Origin: Penelope pileata
Lineage: Eukaryota; Chordata; Aves; Galliformes; Cracidae
Direction: 5' to 3'
DNA: 64,000 nucleotides
NCBI GenBank assembly: GCA_013396635.1
Contig: WBMW01000464.1
Location: 496,001-560,000, forward strand
Shown: piece after piece, positions 59,827-64,000 of the stretch
Layout: every line of letters begins with the position of its first letter
How positions within the stretch are numbered: the first letter of the stretch is position 1
Translations under genes and position numbers: made by a program
Notes under the pieces: generated by a model
What the model was told of the DNA's origin: nothing
What the model saw: only the letters and a program-made list of their open reading frames with translations
The model's database searches: none

Positions 59827-62800
59827 TAAACAGCCAGTCAAATCAGCACTTAGGCAAACAATGTTAGGGTGCAGGTCTGACTGCACAAATACCCTTTTTT
59901 TTGGTATATGACTGTGTTGCTCCTCTCTGCAAACAGCACACAGTATATAAATCAAGCCCTTCTCTAACTTTCTTTTGAGTTGCAAATTATTGCGAGGCTG
60001 GACTGAAATGTCTGCTCTCTTGCTCCTTGGTACAAAAGAAAGGAATCCTTTCCTTTCATTCGTATCTCTATCAGTGGAATGCCTAATGGATCTTCATTCC
60101 CATAAAACATCGTGCATGCTGAAATGAACTCCTACATTTTATCCCTATGAGAATGTGACTTGTATTCAATGTAATAACCATTTTAGAAGTCTAGGTACGG
60201 ACTGATTTAACCCTGGAAATTACCTGGGCAACAGCTGTCATAAAAGTCGTCACTGGCTTCATGTTCTTAATTGGACTAGACATATTTTGCATATTTCAAT
60301 AGCATTTGATAAACATGAAGCGGTAATGCTGAACTTGAAGCTTACACTATCCATTACTCCTGCACAGCAATTAACTGTGCCACAAGGCTATAGGAGAACA
60401 GAGAGTGGTTTTAGATTTTGGCAACAAATTCATTTTCCCCAAAAGCTCTCAGTTTGTCAGACTCTCCACCTGGACTCCCAAAGATCACATCACCCAAACA
60501 CATCTTGAAAGCACAAGACTTGAGGACAAAACAAACAAACATAAGGTACAACTTCCATAGTTACTATTCACAAGGAATTGAAATTTCAGACCCAAACTCC
60601 ACAAGCGGACAAAGTATCCCATTGCAAAAAGAGACGGGTCCAGCGGCTCAAATGCAAACTATATTCTTCTCATTTAGCTGTTTCCAGAACCAGCTTCCAC
60701 AAGTCCAAACTCTTAACACAGACCTTTAATACCTCTTAATCTACACATATCATGAAGAGAGCATTCCCTGAAACTTCTGACATAAGCAATCACAGAAAAA
60801 CATTAGCACTAGGCACTCAAGTTTCTTTAAAGCAGCATACAAATTATCTCAGTGTTTCATCCAAAATGTTAGGTTATTTGAATTTCCAACAAAGAAAGAA
60901 GAAAGGTGCAGTGGCTCACGAAGGTTGAGAGCTGCAGGCTCCAACAACGTCCAAATGCTACATTACCTGAGCTGTGTTATTAACAACATCCCAATAAAAA
61001 CACTGCACCTGACTGGCAGCTAGAGGGGCATCTCAGCCACATTCTTCTTTCTGCTTTTCACAAAACTGTTCAGTACTGGACTTCAGCTGTAATGCCACTT
61101 TTATGTCGTACACCTGATGTCTCCTGAGGTCCTTTCACTGAACATTTTCTCGCCAAGAAATGTTTTACTGTTGCAGCTGAACTCTTTGGTTCTTTTAGTT
61201 CTTTAGTTTTTAATATCTTCTAGATTTTTTCCCTTCCTGATTTCTGAAAAAAATTGTTGTGATCACCATTGATCTAAGCCGAATGTGCTGCCAAAAGAAC
61301 AATGAATCTGATTTTCAAGTTAAAATAAATATAAGTCTTTCAGAAGAATAAACAAAAAAAAGTTCTGAGCAAGTTAAGAATAGCCAGATGATGGCTTTCA
61401 AAGGACTTTTTCTACATTAAACGAATTCAGAAGTCCCCCCAGATACAAGACATAACAGTAAAAAAGGTTGATTTCTCAGGTCAAAATCAGATTGCTGATT
61501 TTAAATCAGCCAGCCATTTCAAAAATGATAGAGAATGGAATGGCATGTTTCTCAGACAATGATTCGTAATAATGGACTTTTCTTACTGAAAGCGTTACTG
61601 ATTTAATCACCCTTCACTTACAGGATAGGCACATGTCAAAATTAAATCCTTTTGTTAGAAGGGAGGAGAGAGCCTAACCCCCCTGCAGGATTGTTAATCA
61701 GTATTTCAGTCTATAATGATGAAAGAATGATTATTGCATTTGCTCTAAAGAACGTGTAATATAACAAAATAAACTATGATCAAGGAAAACTTGCATCTTG
61801 AAGTTGTTTCTATAAAATATAAACCTTTGTATAAGTCCTTAAAGCTGTTAGAAGCCTTTGAATAGGACAGCCCATACTTTTCAGATTCTTTTCTGCTAAT
61901 TCTTCTGAACTGGAGGCTTTTCAATAAACACTGATTTCTCTCAAATAAAAAATAAAATAAAAATTACAAAGGATGGAGAAGGAAGACTTCTCGAGAGAGA
62001 ATTAGAAGTGTAGACAGTCACTAAAATTACTGGGGGGGAAAAACTGTCCAGCATTACCATGAGCTTAAAGCAAAACTTCAAGCTGTGGACAGACTCTTGG
62101 GCAAGTGCCTTGATTTGCTATTGATCACTTCTAATATCAACTATTAGAAATCTCCTATGTAGGAACTGATTCTAAGGACTAGTGGCCACAGGTGATACTG
62201 AGGCTTAATCTGTGTGAGCAAGTAAAATTGTTTGCGTGATGTGCATCTAATCCTATTGTTTCCAGCTACTAAAATCAACTTGTTTTTCAGCAGGACTACT
62301 TTAACCAGAAAGGCTGGTCATAACTGTAGAGAGCCAGGAGACTATGCAAATGTAGCACCAGGTCAATCCAGCTCCACTGGCAGCCAAAGGCATTAACAAA
62401 CATTCAGCAATTAAATGTGTCACTAGTGCAAAGTAACAAGTAATCTTATTTTTGGAAGATGGTATGAATACTGAGGTTGCCCATCTTGTATTCCTGATGT
62501 TCCTTCATCTTTGACAAGAATTATTTCACTCATTTATGATTTTTCCACCTATACAATTAGTTTCATGAAATTTTCAATTGTAGTTAAGAGCTCATTTCAG
62601 TGACTGTCAGAAGATGACCAATCACTCTGTTTTGGAGTGCAAGGGGGAACAGATGGACAGGTCCAATGCAAACAATGTAAAATCAAAATAAACCATATAT
62701 AATGAAAGCAAATTAAAAACAGTTATAATAACTAAAAATAATTAGAAAATATGTGGAAAGGAGATTAAAGTATACAATCCAAATCCACTTTGGAAATACA

Positions 62801-64000
62801 AGAATGATGTTCTCCTCACATCTGCTTGGCACCTGGTATCACTCTGAATGATTTTGTCATTCAGAGGCAAGAGGAGATTACTCACAAGAGTTTACTAAAA
62901 TCACCTTTTGAATCATTCCTAAAGAAGTTCTTTCATGCTCAGAATGAAGGGCTGCCGGAAAATGATGAGCACTGGTTGCTTGCTAGTTGGAAATTGTGGT
63001 GAAAATTGTTTACATTAGGCTGGAATCAAAAAATGAAGCTGAAATTTCAGATGGAATATCTATGTTTTTGCCTTTTTTGTCAAAACCATTTCATCTATTC
63101 CCCCCTACCTTTCTTCTACATACGTTGGGCTTTTCACCCTTTCTCTTCCCTCCCCCAGTCTTAGAATTTAAGTAGTATTTTAACTGTATGTAGGACTGTG
63201 TAGTAGGAGACCAGTAATTGCTATCCATAGGCTGATTTTCAGCCTGCTTTGAAGGATGGCTTATTTGAACCATTTCCCTCTAATCTAGGCCATAATAATA
63301 TGGGGTTGTTTTTGCTTTTGTTTTGTTTGTTGTTTGAGAGATGGTTTCTGCTTGTTTTGTTGTTGTTTTTCTCCTGCTATAGTTACAACACTGAAGATTC
63401 AAGTGGTTTCATCATTCCTTAATGAAGAGCATGTCCATGCACCTCAAATGCACCAATGTAAAATGACTCAGTTCTGCTTTCAATGGATTTTCAGCAGCAT
63501 CAGAGAATTCTGTGACTTTCCTGACAGAGCTTCTCCTGTCACAAAAAGTCAAAAGAAAATCAGGATTTCAAGGACTATATAATTTAATTGGAAAGCCACA
63601 AACTACGCTGCGTTTTTTTGCTACGTGGATGCTGATGAGTGCCTCTATAAATCATTAAACTGCAGAATTATGATTATGAATTGTAAAGAACTACATAGCA
63701 ATTTGGTGGAGAACAAGCTCTAATCCAGGAGATTGTATTATATGTATGTAGTACCTAAAAAGAAGTACCCACACGTTGGTAACCAGTTATTGTGGTTATG
63801 AAGAACACACTGAACAGGGCCTTAATAGAACACAATGTCCTTATAAAGAATACAAAAAGTATGCCTCTCCATTGCAAAGATAGGAAGTGCAAGGTGGTAC
63901 CTTGGGATGATCAGTTTCAGGTAACAGTGTACAACAGAATGGAAAGGAATTTTCGTATCTGCCCAACTCCGCTTCAAGTAATATGTAAGTATATTGCTTT
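59827..64000. other. Unassigned non-coding sequence
   Basis: No gene or repeat recognised in about 4.2 kb. Frames reach 103 codons (60418-60729, +) without known domains. Low-complexity patches are an AAATA-rich piece at about 61943-61968 and a GTTTT-rich piece at about 63305-63371. Confidence 0.55.

Noticed and set aside
60913..60930. Words resembling the start of a primate Alu ('gtgcagtggctcac')
   Set aside because: The match is under 20 bases, the rest of Alu is missing, and all other repeats point to a bird genome, which has no Alu.

Overview
The window looks like vertebrate, most likely avian, nuclear DNA. It is AT-rich and has no dense gene array, operon, ribosome-binding site, CRISPR array, tRNA or rRNA that I can see. 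Almost every recognisable feature is an interspersed repeat of a kind typical of bird genomes: CR1 LINE copies, long terminal repeats (LTRs) of avian endogenous retroviruses, and one internally deleted mariner element whose transposase fragment resembles those I know from chicken and other galliform birds. A galliform is therefore my best guess, but this rests on remembered repeat families and not on a search. No open reading frame could be assigned to a known host gene. The window is best read as intergenic or intronic sequence.

Layout: 1-1149 is unassigned. 1150-3112 is a very old CR1-clade LINE (+), recognised from four reverse-transcriptase motifs in the right order. 3228-4235 is a roughly 1 kb LTR (-), directly followed at 4238-4570 by a 5'-truncated LTR of another family (+). 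7642-8194 is the deleted mariner element (-). 9676-9860 is an ancient palindromic, MITE-like element. 10570-10641 (+), 14500-14778 (-) and 18582-18690 (-) are CR1 3' ends. From 18.7 to 41.6 kb I recognise only one short MIR-like fragment (37206-37267); this repeat-poor interval includes AT-rich stretches with homeodomain-type cores (20990-22110, 23930-24400) that may be conserved non-coding elements. After 41.6 kb the insertions resume: CR1 at 41613-41830 (-), an LTR fragment at 45247-45474 (-), CR1 at 52350-52605 (-), a 2 kb CR1 with much of its reverse transcriptase at 54300-56345 (+), an older CR1 scrap at 57300-57470 (-), and a near-complete solo LTR at 59281-59826 (-). The last 4 kb is unassigned.

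The repeats do not work together as a system. They are independent, decayed insertions, and every coding remnant is broken. No new biological system could be supported. The items most worth following up are the palindromic element at 9.7 kb, the opposed LTR pair at 3.2-4.6 kb, the possible conserved elements near 21-24 kb, and a 204-codon reading frame at 26 kb that overlaps a 156-codon frame on the other strand.
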